The notes: generated by a model from the sequence alone, not told the origin. Counted from the stretch's first letter, positions 1 to 10,288 are shown. The stretch is DNA of 64,000 bases from Erysipelothrix amsterdamensis (GCF_940143175.1 NZ_OW659496.1:1612001-1676000), one strand, 5' to 3'. Program-made: numbers and translations.

Positions 1-222
1 GGGGATGTGCTTGATGCTAACGTTTTATGCTCACTATTATTATTTGAGAAGGTGTTTTTAATCTATTATGTTGAATTAAACTTCCTTCCCTATCAATATT
101 CTACTTAAATACTTCCGTGTTCAAAGCTATATGTCATGAAATACATAGTTTATGGCACTAATGCACAAAATTAAATAACATGATTGAAATCTTGTGTATG
201 ATGGTGTCAAGGAGGATTGACT

Positions 223-651
223 ATGATCTACGACCGTATCAGTAATGCACATTTATACCTTGGTTTAAGCTCAGAACTGGATGAGGTATTGAAGGATATA
301 CAGACAACGATTTCTGAACCCTCATCAACTTTAATTAAAAACTTCATTAATTTTGAGACCGGTCTTGAAGAAGAAAAGTCTTATGAATTACATCGTGATT
401 ATTTTGATGTACATGTCATTTTAGAGGGTACCGAATATTTTAAAATGACACACAAAGATCAACTCATTCATCAAACTGACTATGATGAAGCAGGTGATAT
501 TTTGTTTGGAGATTGCGAAACACATTGTACTAAAGGTTCTCTACCACCCAAGAGTTTTGTTGTTTTCTTTGAGCATGAAGCCCATAAGGTGGGTTATGAC
601 CTCGTAGGTAATAATCCCATTTCTAAAATTGTCTATAAGGTTCGTGTTTAA
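223..651 (+). CDS. YhcH/YjgK/YiaL family protein (DUF386)
   Basis: A 142-residue protein of the YhcH/YjgK/YiaL (DUF386) family, a small cupin-like beta-barrel often found with sialic-acid or other sugar catabolism genes; its biochemical role is not settled. The family signature is visible as NFETG, then HRDYFDVHVILEG, then a C-terminal FFEHEAHKVG segment with conserved acidic and histidine residues that probably bind metal. The start is the ATG at 223, seven bases after AAGGAGG (209-215); the in-frame TTG at 217 lies almost on that ribosome site and is unlikely. No sugar-catabolism partner lies next to it, and it ends in its own terminator, so it looks monocistronic. Family call is firm, substrate unknown. 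Confidence 0.85.
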   Translation: MIYDRISNAHLYLGLSSELDEVLKDIQTTISEPSSTLIKNFINFETGLEEEKSYELHRDYFDVHVILEGTEYFKMTHKDQLIHQTDYDEAGDILFGDCETHCTKGSLPPKSFVVFFEHEAHKVGYDLVGNNPISKIVYKVRV

Positions 652-669
652 CTGCTTCGGCAGTTTTTC
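650..669 (+). terminator. Rho-independent terminator after the YhcH-family gene
   Basis: Six-base stem AACTGC / GCAGTT with a stable TTCG tetraloop followed by a run of T. The stem begins within the TAA stop codon. Confidence 0.75.
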
Positions 670-724
670 TATTTCATAGACTTGCGGTATGAATCTTGTT
701 ATTATAGAGGAAATCGGAGGCTTT

Positions 725-1735
725 ATGACTACACTTAAACAACGATACCTTTGGATCGATAATTTCAAAGGAATACTTATTATGCTGGTCGTATTTGGAC
801 ATGGATTTGAATTTTTACGTCATGACTTCAAAAGTCTTCAGTTCATCTATAATCTCATCTATATGATTCATATGCCTGCCTTTGTGTTTATTTCAGGGTA
901 TCTTTCTAAAAATATTCAAAAGGGACGTAATGATGCATTTCGCAACTTCTTTATTCCATTCTTTATTTTTAATACACTTTGGGCTTTGTTGAAGATGCTT
1001 CCAATTGGAATGCAAACTTCAGATTCATTACCTATTTTTAGTTTTCTAACACCTGGATGGGCAATGTGGTTTCTTCTTGCTATGTTTATTTGGAAGTTAC
1101 TTTTACCATCATTGCTTCAAGTCAAAGATATCTTTGCTCTAAGCTTATTTATTGGCGTTATCGGAGGTCTTTTCACAGAGTTTGGGGACTATTTAACCTT
1201 GTCTCGTGTTCTTGTCTTCTTGCCCTATTTTCTTGCAGGGTATTTCACCTCACATCAAACTATTGAGGAAATCCAGTCACAACCAAAACGTTATCCTTTC
1301 CTTGTACTTACCCTACTAATCATTGCGGCATATCTCTATACCTTTATCCTCAAACTTCCAGCCGAGTTTCTATGGGGAGATCGTTCGTATCATGAACTCT
1401 TTTCCACAATGGGATATCCAATGCTTTTAGCCTTAGTGCGTTATGGTCTTGGTTTTATGGGTATTTATGTTCTCCTCAATCTTGTGCCAGACCGTAAGAC
1501 ACCTTTTAAACGCTTTGGGAAAAACTCTTTAAATATCTATATGTTTCATACATATCTACTCGTACTAATGGCTCCGATTACATTTAACCTTGATAATCTC
1601 TATCTAAGACTTCTTCTTGTTTTAAGTTGGTGTGGTGTAATTCTTTATACACTCTCAAACAAACGTATTGTATCTTACTATGATCGATTCTTATTCTATA
1701 TTTATCGGCGTCTCTTTAGACCTCAGGACCAATAA
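725..1735 (+). CDS. Membrane acyltransferase, acyltransferase-3 / fucose 4-O-acetylase-like
   Basis: A polytopic membrane protein of 336 residues in the acyltransferase-3 group (fucose 4-O-acetylase / NolL-like). Such enzymes move acetyl or other acyl groups onto surface sugars. The N-terminus YLWIDNFKGILIMLVVFGH carries the conserved early D-x-x-K-G and the catalytic-type His of the family, followed by about nine to ten hydrophobic segments and a basic C-terminus. The start is placed at the ATG at 725 after CGGAGG (715-720); an upstream ATG at 689 has no ribosome site. It may O-acetylate the polysaccharide made by the cluster at 26-38 kb, but this is inference: the two loci are far apart and the acceptor cannot be read from sequence. 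Confidence 0.8.
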   Translation: MTTLKQRYLWIDNFKGILIMLVVFGHGFEFLRHDFKSLQFIYNLIYMIHMPAFVFISGYLSKNIQKGRNDAFRNFFIPFFIFNTLWALLKMLPIGMQTSDSLPIFSFLTPGWAMWFLLAMFIWKLLLPSLLQVKDIFALSLFIGVIGGLFTEFGDYLTLSRVLVFLPYFLAGYFTSHQTIEEIQSQPKRYPFLVLTLLIIAAYLYTFILKLPAEFLWGDRSYHELFSTMGYPMLLALVRYGLGFMGIYVLLNLVPDRKTPFKRFGKNSLNIYMFHTYLLVLMAPITFNLDNLYLRLLLVLSWCGVILYTLSNKRIVSYYDRFLFYIYRRLFRPQDQ

Positions 1736-1741
1736 AAAAAG

Positions 1742-1769
1742 AACACCTACAGAAGTAGGTGTTTTATTT
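1742..1769. terminator. Bidirectional terminator between acyltransferase and tRNA-Arg
   Basis: Nine-base perfect stem AACACCTAC / GTAGGTGTT with an AGAA loop. T-rich tracts lie on both sides, so it can stop the plus-strand acyltransferase gene and the minus-strand tRNA transcript. Confidence 0.85.
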
Positions 1770-1775
1770 AATATT

Positions 1776-1852
1776 TGGCGCGCCCGACAGAAGTCGAATC
1801 CATAACCTCTTGAGCCGTAATCAAGTGCTCTATCCAGTTGAGCTACGGGCGC
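1776..1852 (-). tRNA. tRNA-Arg, anticodon ACG, CCA encoded
   Basis: On the minus strand this 77-nt stretch folds into a full cloverleaf: acceptor GCGCCCG/CGGGCGC, D stem GCTC/GAGC, anticodon stem CTTGA/TCAAG around loop TTACGGC (anticodon ACG), five-base variable loop, T loop TTCGACT, discriminator G and encoded CCA. The T stem is ATGGA/TCTGT, which closes the T loop with A53:T61 in place of the almost universal G53:C61 and includes two G-T wobbles. Pairing is kept, so it is probably functional. It reads into the terminator at 1742-1769 and is the only tRNA in the window. Confidence 0.95.
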
Positions 1853-2029
1853 ATTGTGTTTTTCAACATAATCCCTGTTGATGTTTCCTATTATACGCTA
1901 GGTTTTGGGAATATGCAATGCTCAAATATAAAAAACACCAAATTAGCAAATATACAAATTATCAGCATGCAAATATCGTGATTATTATGGGTCAAATAGC
2001 AAGAAAGTGCTAAATCAGATTCTTGTTTG

Positions 2030-2467
2030 CTAAGCACAATATTCCATATCAATGTGTTCAATTCCATCTTCAACGACGATGGGTCCAATGGCTTTAAACC
2101 CTCTTTTCTCATAAAAGTTTTTAAGGGATGCGATTGCATGAATTTGTATCGGTTTATCTTTGAGGGTTGTCTTGATGGTATCAATTAGCGTTTGAACGAG
2201 AATTGAGCCCAGAGCTTGATTACGCAGTTTAGGCAAGATTAAAACACGTCCGAAGGTATTGAAGTCACCCGCGTCATAAACACGCCCATAGCCGACTAAA
2301 ACGCCTGCATCATCCCGAGCAAAAACATGAAGTGCCGTTAAATCAAAATCATCGATCTCTTGATAAGCACATTCTTGTTCAACCACAAAAACATCAATAC
2401 GTAAGCGATACATCTCAAACAACTCTTCTTTCGTTAAATCTTGAAACCATTTCTTCTCAATATTCAT
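2030..2467 (-). CDS. GNAT acetyltransferase, ElaA-like
   Basis: A 145-residue GNAT-fold N-acetyltransferase closest in layout to the ElaA family. Visible are the N-terminal LYRLRIDVFVVEQ-type segment typical of ElaA (here MYRLRIDVFVVEQ), the beta4-alpha3 acetyl-CoA site around RNQALGSIL, and the late NFYEKRGF segment where the GNAT Tyr sits. It transfers acetyl from acetyl-CoA to an unknown amine substrate, in the cytoplasm. The start is the ATG at 2467, six bases downstream of AAGGAGG; an in-frame ATG 36 bases further upstream lacks a ribosome site. It appears to be a single-gene unit. Family call is strong, substrate unknown. Confidence 0.85.
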   Translation of the reverse strand: MNIEKKWFQDLTKEELFEMYRLRIDVFVVEQECAYQEIDDFDLTALHVFARDDAGVLVGYGRVYDAGDFNTFGRVLILPKLRNQALGSILVQTLIDTIKTTLKDKPIQIHAIASLKNFYEKRGFKAIGPIVVEDGIEHIDMEYCA

Positions 2468-2544
2468 AGAATCCCTCCTTCTTATCTTAATCTTACATGA
2501 CAATCGTGAAATCTAGATTAAAATCATCAACCCATTCCATAAAA

Positions 2545-2568
2545 AAACACCCTTTATAAAGGGTGTTT
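2545..2568 (-). terminator. Terminator of the interrupted LPXTG adhesin gene
   Basis: Perfect 24-bp palindrome with arms AAACACCC / GGGTGTTT and an AT-rich centre. A T run follows on the minus strand, 20 bases after the adhesin stop codon. Confidence 0.85.
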
Positions 2569-2587
2569 TAAAATTACGCTAATCATT

Positions 2588-5500
2588 TTATTGATCTTCG
2601 TTTTTTTTCTTTTTATTCATAAGCATTAAGACAAATCCTAGAACAACAAGACCACTTGCAAGAAGTACTGGTGTACTATCTACTGCAATACCTGTTGAAG
2701 GAAGTGATGATGCATTTTTATCTGTGTTAGTTCCATTTCCTGAACCATTTTGAGATCCATTTGTAGAACCGTTGTTTGAACCGTTGTTTGAACCGTTATT
2801 CGATCCATTTCCAGAATTACTATCATCAGTAATATTTAAGTTAACATGTTTACTGATTGTTTTATTCATGCCAAATGTTGAAGGTGTTTCTTCATCAATA
2901 AAGTCACCATCGATTGTGTAGTTCAAGACCACATCATATTTACCAGGAGCAAGTTTTGTAATATCTGCTGTATGGTAATCAACACTTGCAAGTTCTGCAA
3001 TTTCGCCTGTATCCAAGTTAATTACTTTACCTTCTGCACGTTTGATAATTTCTTTTTCAATCGTACCATTAGCTTTGAATGCCTTGAATTCAGCCATTGT
3101 CATATTTAAGTCATGTCCAACAACTTGATAACGTGCTGTAACATGTCCTAAAACAGTAACTTGAACACCATTTGCTTCAAAGATGAAGTTATGGAATCCA
3201 GCTGTTGTAGGAAGTGCACTTACGAGTTTGATGTCTTTAACATCAACTGCATTACCGTTTGCGTCAAATGCTGTTACACCTGCTGCTGCGATAACACTTG
3301 CGTTGTTCATGTTTTTCATCTTCATGTCAAAGTTGTTTGCAAAGATTGATCCTTGACCTGGAGTAATTGTTCCATGATCAAAGAGTGATGCATCTACCTC
3401 AATGTTTTCTGTATTACCAGCTGCATTAGTTGCTTCGAATTTAACTTTATGTTTACCAACTGTTGTAGGTAATTGTGAAATCACTTTGATGTCTGTAATT
3501 GGCGTAATGTTATTAACATCTGATACATCAAATGCTTCAACGCCTGAATTTTCGATAAATTTAGCTTCGTTTACATCATCAATAAGCATTGAGAAATCGT
3601 TAGCATTAATAGCAATTTTATTTACATTATCCACGATATCAAACACATGTGCTTTAACTGTGATTGATGAGCCTTTAGCTGTTGTGAATGTAATGTTGTG
3701 AACACCTGAAGTTGTTGGTAATGCTGATACGTTAATATCATCATTGTTTAATTGAACTGCAGGATCAACACTTAGGTCAAATGCTTTTAGACCTGATAAT
3801 TGTTTTACGTTTGCTTCGTTTACATATGATAATTGAATTACAAAATCATGTGCATTAATTGCTTCATTATTTATAGGATTAATTTCATCGTATACATGCG
3901 CTGTTACTTCTTTTGAAGTTCCGGCTGCTGTTTCGAATTTAACAGGGTAATCTCCCACACTTGTAATTGAATGTGTCACTGTTGCGATTGCTACAGATAC
4001 TGGAGTATTTGTCGTTACATCGAATGCTGCTGCGTCTGCACCAGCGATTAAGTTTGCATCATTTACATCACTTAACTTAATGTTGAAGTCATGTCCGTTG
4101 ATTGCTTCTTTTGTTCCTGAATCGATATCATCGAATACATGGGCTTTTACTTCTTTTGAAGTTCCTTTTTCCGTTTCGAATTTTACTGTGTGATCACCAA
4201 CTGTTGTTGGTAATGGCGATACTACCGTCAAACCTACTGGATTTTTAGGTGATACACTAATGTCATATGCTTTTGCATCTGCACCAATGATTAAGTTTGC
4301 ATCATTTACATCACTTAACTTAATGTTGAAGTCATGTGCATTGATTGCTTCATTATTATTATCATCAATTTCATCAAACATTTCTACATTTACAGTAATT
4401 GATACTTCATTTGATTTATTCTTAGCTACTGCGCTATCAACAACATAAACTTTGAATGTGTTAGTTCCGTTATTAGCGAAATCTACACTATAATCATCTG
4501 ATTGAAGTTTGATGCCTGTTTGGCTTCCAGCTTCGACCATTGTCATTGTTAAGTGATTTTCAACAAATTCATCAAATGTTAATGCATTTGCTTTACCTTT
4601 TTTAAGGTTTAGATTAATTGTTGTAGGAGTAACGGTTAATACTGGAGCTGTTGTATCAACTACAGTTACAGTTACTTCTTTATTAGCTTTAAGACCTGTT
4701 GTTGGATCTGTTACTTCGAGCTTAACTTTATAACTTCCCTCTGTTGTTACATTTCCACTTGAGTCTACAGGAATTGAATCAATTTCGGTTGCAGTTATTT
4801 GAGCATCTGCAATTGCACCACCTAATTTATCAGTAGCAGTTACGCCGAATGCTGTTTTTAGGTTTGGTTTTGCAGAACCTAATTCTACTGTTTTACTTGT
4901 TCCTGTAACATTTAATACTGGTTCATTTCCAGCTGTCTTAGGAATGAATTTGAATGTTGTAGTTCCTTTGGCTTCATTTTTAGCTGCATCAGTTGCAACG
5001 ATTTCAAATGTATATTCACCAGCTGCATCAATTGCTGCGATCGCTGCTTTTACATCTGCTTGTTTTGTACCGGAAGCAATAGTTGCTCCAGATGCATTTT
5101 TAATTGTCCAAGCCTCAGTTACATCTGTTGTAGCATCTGTAACACTATATGAAATATCTGTTGGTTGTAATGCTTTGTCTGCTGTCAGATTTTTAATTTC
5201 AGGTGTATCAGTATCTGTAATGTAGAGAATTCCATTTGTATATGTATGTCCCATGATTACACGTTCAGTTGCAGTCCCATCATGTAAGTCGTTTAGAACT
5301 GAACTATACTTGAAATCTTTTGAATTTGCAGTATTCGTAAATTTAAGTACATAATTGTCATTTTGTGGAAGGACTTCATCTACCATCGAGAATGAACCAT
5401 TAGTTCCTGTTTGCATAGTTTTAATAACTAAACCATTGAGCATTAATTCTACTTTCCAATTTTTACCATAATTCGAAGTTACGATATTATCATCTTTATC

Positions 5501-8500
5501 AACGAATACGACGCCACCAGAAATATTAGTCATTAATGTCAATGCACCATTTATATCTTTTATTTCTTCAGTTCCAAAAATATCAGATACTTTAAATACT
5601 TTTGATCCCGATTTCTTTAACCACCCGAATTTTCCGGAAGAATCAATTTCTACTTGATCTGTTCCAAATGATTCAGCTTTAACATCACTGTCAAATACAA
5701 CCTTGATTTGGTAATCACCGTTTGGTTTGTCAATAAACCCAAACATACCATCTACACCATTACCTACAGAAGTAGTTGTTGACTCTAAAGCGGTATTTAG
5801 GTCGTTTGCATCGTATAGTTCTACTGTAATACCGTTCATACCTGCTTCACTATTATTTTGGCCGTTCTTATTTAAATCATAGTATAACTGGCCTTCTAGA
5901 ACACCTTTTTCTGTTGGTTTTGAAGCTTTAACGCCTGTTTTTGTAAGCTCTAAAGCATCAACATTTGTAATTGAACCGCTTGTAGTTTCACCACGGTATG
6001 CAATACTGTTGTAAGCCATCGAATCATCTCGAGGGGTTTCTGCTGGGAGAACACCTTCAAATTCAATATAGAGTTTATCCGTAGGCATTAATTTATCAAT
6101 CATTTCAACTTTTATTGCTCGTATTGTAGTATCATCAACTGGTTTACTTGTTGTCCAAGCTGCACCTGCGATAATATTACCTGATGCATCAAATCTTTCT
6201 GGATTCTCACTTGTTGAGTAACTAATCAAATAACGATTTGATTCAGCACCATTTATGAGTACTTTAATACTACCTGTTGCATTAACTTTAAAATTAGAAC
6301 CGCGACCAATTCCTGTAGTAATTGTAGAATCTCCCAAATTAGGTAAAGTATCGATTATTGTAAAGCGATCAATTGGTAGTGTTCCTTCATTTTCTAATGT
6401 ATATCCAAAATAAACATTGCTATAAGGTTTTGATGTACCAATTACGCCGTCACCGTTAAGCCAGTTAGCATCAAGTCCACCCTTAACCCCTGAATTCGTT
6501 TTAACGCCATTTGCTCGTGTTATTTCAAATGATTTTGTACGTCCTTGATAAGTTTCCGCACTAGTGCCAATCAAGTCTTTTTCTTCTTGGCTGAGGTTCT
6601 TAGAACTATATTTTGGTGAGTTAACCGTTTCTATTTCACTATCGAAACTACCTGCACCAAACTCAACATCATATTTCCCAGCGATTAGTTTGGAACTATC
6701 CACATTAAATTGAACTTGTAATAGTTCTCCAAAATCACGTGTTCCAACTAGCTCATCATTTTTCAACTTATATAGATAGATTACTTTTCCATTACTCAAT
6801 GGAATCTTTTCAAGTTCTGGTTGTTCATTTCGAATAAATACATCACGCCCAACATATGAGTGATCTAACGGTCTTGTATTCAAACGGATACCATGGCGAC
6901 TTATATTGGTATTGACCTCTAATCCTTCCGGGGCAATCATAAATACATATGGATTGGTAATTGTTGGTCCACCACCATTTTGTATAGTTAATAAAGTAGA
7001 GAAGCGCGCTTTCATAGTCGGTGCTGTTGGAATCACTCCATACCCAGTACCTGGGTATCCACCATCTACGTCACCAACTTGCAACTGAGTAGTTCCTAAA
7101 TTATTTGAACTACTTTGAATCTCAACGGATACAGTTTTTGGGTTAGTTCCACCTTCGGAAAAATACTCATGTTGAACCCCTACTGTATCAATATAGTTAA
7201 CCTTTTCAATTTCGAAATCTACACTTTGACCTGGAGTCGTATTTTGTAGAATACCTTCAATATATTGATGATTATCAGTTTGATTTGAAATAGTTACAGA
7301 TCGAGACAGCTTTATTCGTGTTATGTTACTAATTGATGAAATGTCTTCTCCGTCTGTAATTTGTGTGTAAACACCAGAATTATTAGTTTCATATGAATGA
7401 ACCATTGCGTTCCCACCAACTCTAATTGGTTTAAACTCTGATGGTATTAAAATAATTTCTTCAAGGTTTTTAGTAGGATATGGACCACTTCCATCGACTC
7501 CTACAGCTGTTCGATATATAACGCGATCACCTTCTCCTGCGGTAGTAGGTGAGACCATATGAACAGGTCTAAGCATCGTGCCATCTGGAAGAACAGTTGT
7601 TTTTTGATTTAGAGTTCCAATTAAATTATTACCATTATATATTTCGTATTCGAAGTTATAAGATCCACTTGCAGTTCCAGATGGAACCTTAGTATTTTGT
7701 CGAAGATCAAATCTTGAAAGCGATACTTCGCCATAACTTACTATTGTTTCATCACCATCATTTTTCACCAAATAACGACGTGTTTGCAACTTAGAATCAT
7801 CAATATGAGGATTAACTCCATCACATAAATCAAAATTTAAATTATGATTTTTTCTCACAATTTTCAAATCTGAGAAGTGTAATTCTTGACCTGAAAAACT
7901 ATTCACAAACCATCCTATTACTCCACCTGCATATACAGATCCGTTCCAGTTTCTTGCATAACTCCAAGAAGCGAAATTTGTACTGTCAGCTTCAACAAAA
8001 GACCCAGGATTACCTGTTATATTTATTGTTCCACTTTGTGCAGCAGCTTCTTCAAATTCCGCCCCAGTGTTATCTTTACCATTCATTTTTGCGGAAACTA
8101 CTGAAGTTGTTGATGGTACTGCAGCCACACTTACATCTGCAGGGAATTGGATGCTAAACGATCCGGAAAAGCCATCTTCAATTTTAAACTTCATAATTTT
8201 ACTTTGTGTATCGTATGATTGCAATTTGACTGAACTATTTGTAGATTTAACTTTACTCTTATCCACCACTAATGGTGCAGATGATAAATCAATTTCTAGA
8301 CTTCCACTATACAAAGCTGTATTGGCATTAGTTTGAGCACCATTAAAGAGAATATTTACTGGTCTTGTATCTCCTGGATCACGGCTTATTACTGTTCCAT
8401 CACTAACGATTGACAACCCTTGTATACCTAATCCATCAACAGAAACTTTTTGTCCATCCACTACATCTTCATCAGCTTCAGGTTCTTCCACTTTAGGTTC

Positions 8501-8842
8501 TTCTGCCTTAGGTTCCTCTGCCTTAGGTTCTTCAACTTTGGGCTCTTCTGCTTTAGCTTCTTCGATTTCAGTTACATTAACTTTAAAGCTATGTTTTTCA
8601 TCGCGGTTAATCGCTTCAGCTTCACCTTCTGCTGCTTTGACCTCTTTTGAATAGTTTAGTTCAAATTCAACTTCACCATTCTCAGATACAACCATTTCGT
8701 ACTCGTCGGTTTTATCTTTTACAAGATCAAGTTTCTCTTTCTCCTTTCCCTCGTCTTTGAATACTTGTGATAAGTCATTAACTACTTTAGGCGTAGTCGG
8801 ATCTTTATCTTCAAGTTTGATTTTTAAATCTAATGTAAGATC
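2588..8842 (-). pseudogene. LPXTG surface adhesin, C-terminal part (interrupted by IS3 element)
   Basis: The remaining 2,084 codons of a giant wall-anchored protein cut off from its start and signal peptide by the IS at 8843-10122. In the restored 2,133-residue protein the order is: charged N-terminal region, EEPK-type acidic repeats (DNA about 8450-8570), a large adhesin-like region, an SdrD B-like segment (YYDLNKNGQNNSEAGMNG, DNA about 5750-5900), Ig-like domains, five tandem repeats (3160-4390), a GSNNGSNN spacer, then LPSTG, a hydrophobic span and the tail MNKKKKNEDQ. No stop or frameshift occurs in 6.2 kb, so the insertion is probably recent. The first internal ATG (8695) lacks a ribosome site and a signal peptide, so surface export of this fragment is unlikely. 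Confidence 0.9.
3160..4390 (-). repeat. Five tandem ~80-residue repeats inside the LPXTG adhesin
   Basis: Five diverged copies of a unit containing EAINAHDFNIKLSDVNDANLI, then AFDV, then LPTTVGDHTVKFET and K-V-x-A-H-V-F-D. They recur at about 245-bp spacing, with recognisable starts near 4385, 4140, 3895, 3650 and 3385 (reading down the minus strand). The first two copies are the most alike at DNA level and the later ones are more diverged, which suggests ongoing duplication at one end. Such units usually act as stalk modules that push a binding head away from the wall. Confidence 0.85.
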
Positions 8843-8928
8843 GGAACTGACCTAGTTCCGTGGGACTAAAGAAAAAAACCTCTTGTATGAGAATTATTGT
8901 AAAATAGTTCAATATAGGAGGTTTTTAT

Positions 8929-9246
8929 ATGGGAACACGAACTATGCATAGCTATGAGACAAAGATGAAAGTTATAGAAATGAAATTGGCAGGATACTCA
9001 AGCAGGTTTATTCAGACTGAACTTGGAATAAAAAATGTAACACAAGTCAAAACATGGTGGAGATGGTATCGAAATGGTGAACACTATCGATTTTCTCAAC
9101 CTGTAGGCAAGCAATATACTTTTGGAAAAGGGCCTGAAGGAGACACGGTCGAAGAAACACAAAGACTTAGAATTAAATCTTTGGAGCAACAAATTGAACT
9201 ATTAAAAAAGTATTTGGAAAGAGAAAGGATGTGGTTCCTGAAATAA
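8929..9246 (+). CDS. IS3-family OrfA (helix-turn-helix DNA-binding subunit)
   Basis: A 105-residue protein with an N-terminal helix-turn-helix (residues about 8-45: KMKVIEMKLAGYSSRFIQTELGI followed by a QVKTWWRWYR recognition region) and a C-terminal leucine-rich coiled coil (LRIKSLEQQIELLKKYLERE) typical of IS3 OrfA multimerisation segments. It binds the terminal repeats and, alone, usually represses transposition. The start ATG follows TAGGAGG. An in-frame heptamer A-AAA-AAG at 9204-9210 near the 3' end would shift ribosomes by -1 into orfB, giving a 384-residue OrfAB transposase. Confidence 0.92.
   Translation: MGTRTMHSYETKMKVIEMKLAGYSSRFIQTELGIKNVTQVKTWWRWYRNGEHYRFSQPVGKQYTFGKGPEGDTVEETQRLRIKSLEQQIELLKKYLERERMWFLK
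9204..9210 (+). promoter_or_regulatory. Programmed -1 ribosomal frameshift site (A-AAA-AAG)
   Basis: The heptamer AAAAAAG is read in the OrfA frame as TTA AAA AAG, the correct phase for tandem -1 slippage. After slipping, the frame continues without a stop (VFGKRKDVVPE) into OrfB. This is the classical control of IS3-family transposase production. Confidence 0.8.
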
Positions 9247-10082
9247 TCATCAAGCTCGTTGAAGAGTATCGCAACACTGTATCAATTAAAGATATCTTGA
9301 ATCTTTTTGGGGTACCTAAGTCAACGTATTACCGTTGGACTAAAAAAGAGCAACTAGATTCTAATAATTATTCTGTCAATGAAGCATTAGTAATTGAACT
9401 TTGTAAAGAAAATAAATTTCGTTATGGATATCGAAAAATAACTGCATTAATTCGAAAAGAAAGAATTATCAATAAGAATACTGTTCAAAAGATAATGCAG
9501 AAACACCAATGTCAATGCCGTGTTAAGGTCAAACGGTATCGAAAAAACAAAAATCCGAAGATCATTATGCCCAATATCATTAATCGCGACTTTAAATCAC
9601 TACGTCCTCTAGAGAAATTGGTGACAGATATCACTTACATCCCTTATGGCCATAAAATGCTCTATTTATCTACGATCATGGATTTATATAATGGTGAGAT
9701 TATTGCGTCTACATTGAGTGACAGACAAAACCTAGAATGTGTGGTTGATACATTAAATCAACTTCCGGATATCGTTCAGCCATGTATTCTTCATTCTGAT
9801 CAAGGAAGTGTCTATACATCAAAAGAGTATCAACTTAGAGTAAAAAATAAAAGCATTACCATGAGTATGTCCCGTAAGGGGACACCCGCTGATAATGCTC
9901 CTATCGAATCGTTTCATGCCTCTCTAAAGTGTGAAACATTCGAATTAAACCCAGAACTAAAGGGTTCTACTGAAATTGTATCACAAACTGTGATAAACTA
10001 TTTAAAATATTACAATGAAAATCGAATACAAGAAAAGCTAGGATATCAATCGCCCGTAAATTATCGGTTAACTTCATCCTAA
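9231..10082 (+). CDS. IS3-family OrfB (DDE transposase catalytic domain)
   Basis: The catalytic part of the IS3 transposase, 283 residues if started at the GTG at 9231, though it is probably made mainly as the OrfAB frameshift fusion. An HTH_21-type segment (FRYGYRKITALIRKE, residues about 65-80) precedes the rve integrase core. The DDE triad is visible as D in VTDITYIP, D in LHSDQGSVY and E in GTPADNAPIESFHASLK, spaced as in IS3 elements. It cuts and joins the IS ends, normally through a circular intermediate. There is no sign of decay. It is transcribed toward the 5' fragment of the adhesin, so transcripts leaving the IS would be antisense to that fragment. Confidence 0.93.
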   Translation: MVPEIIIKLVEEYRNTVSIKDILNLFGVPKSTYYRWTKKEQLDSNNYSVNEALVIELCKENKFRYGYRKITALIRKERIINKNTVQKIMQKHQCQCRVKVKRYRKNKNPKIIMPNIINRDFKSLRPLEKLVTDITYIPYGHKMLYLSTIMDLYNGEIIASTLSDRQNLECVVDTLNQLPDIVQPCILHSDQGSVYTSKEYQLRVKNKSITMSMSRKGTPADNAPIESFHASLKCETFELNPELKGSTEIVSQTVINYLKYYNENRIQEKLGYQSPVNYRLTSS

Positions 10083-10122
10083 CTTGGTTTTTTCTTTAGT
10101 CCCACGGAACTAGGTCAGTTCC

Positions 10123-10272
10123 ATCTTTGGGGTTTAGTTTTTTATTCACTACGATATTGAAGTCATCGTTTCCAAGTGGCGCATCATCAGCGAGTGCTGG
10201 TGCGATACCGAGTGATGTCATCATCAATACTGTAGATAATAAAGCAACTAAATGTTTTTTAATACCCTTCAT
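10123..10272 (-). pseudogene. LPXTG surface adhesin, N-terminal part (signal peptide fragment)
   Basis: The 5' end of the adhesin gene cut by the IS. A strong ribosome site AAGGAGG is followed seven bases later by ATG at 10272. The 50 codons up to the junction encode a signal peptide (basic MKGIKKH, hydrophobic LVALLSTVLMM, cleavage region PALADDA) and the mature start DDAPLGNDDFNIVVNKK. Reading into the IS adds eight codons and stops at TAA (10096-10098), so only a short secreted peptide of about 58 residues could be made. Joining codon 50 (GAT, part of the target duplication) to position 8839 continues in the same frame as the downstream fragment with no stop. Confidence 0.9.
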
Positions 10273-10288
10273 ATCTCATCCTCCTTCT

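Larger units (their letters stand above)
8843..10122 (+). mobile_element. IS3-family insertion sequence, complete, 1,280 bp
   Basis: Bounded by 35-bp perfect terminal inverted repeats (8843-8877 and 10088-10122) starting GGAACTGACCTAGTTCCGTG. It is flanked by the 3-bp direct repeat ATC (8840-8842 and 10123-10125), the expected target-duplication size for IS3 elements. It carries orfA and orfB in the IS3 arrangement with an A-AAA-AAG slippery site. Within each terminal repeat GGAACT/AGTTCC is itself a small inverted repeat. Everything needed for transposition looks intact. It lies inside the LPXTG adhesin gene in the opposite orientation. Confidence 0.95.

Noticed and set aside
1891-2184. Frame overlapping the GNAT gene on the same strand
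   Set aside because: It runs largely inside the acetyltransferase gene in another frame and shows no ribosome site or family signature.
3160-4390. Regularly spaced repeats that could suggest a CRISPR array
   Set aside because: The repeats are about 245 bp apart, lie in frame within a coding sequence and translate to protein modules; there are no short spacers and no cas genes.
8695-8697. Internal ATG as the true start of the large LPXTG adhesin
   Set aside because: There is no ribosome site and no signal peptide; the frame is open upstream to the IS junction and connects to a perfect signal-peptide start at 10272.
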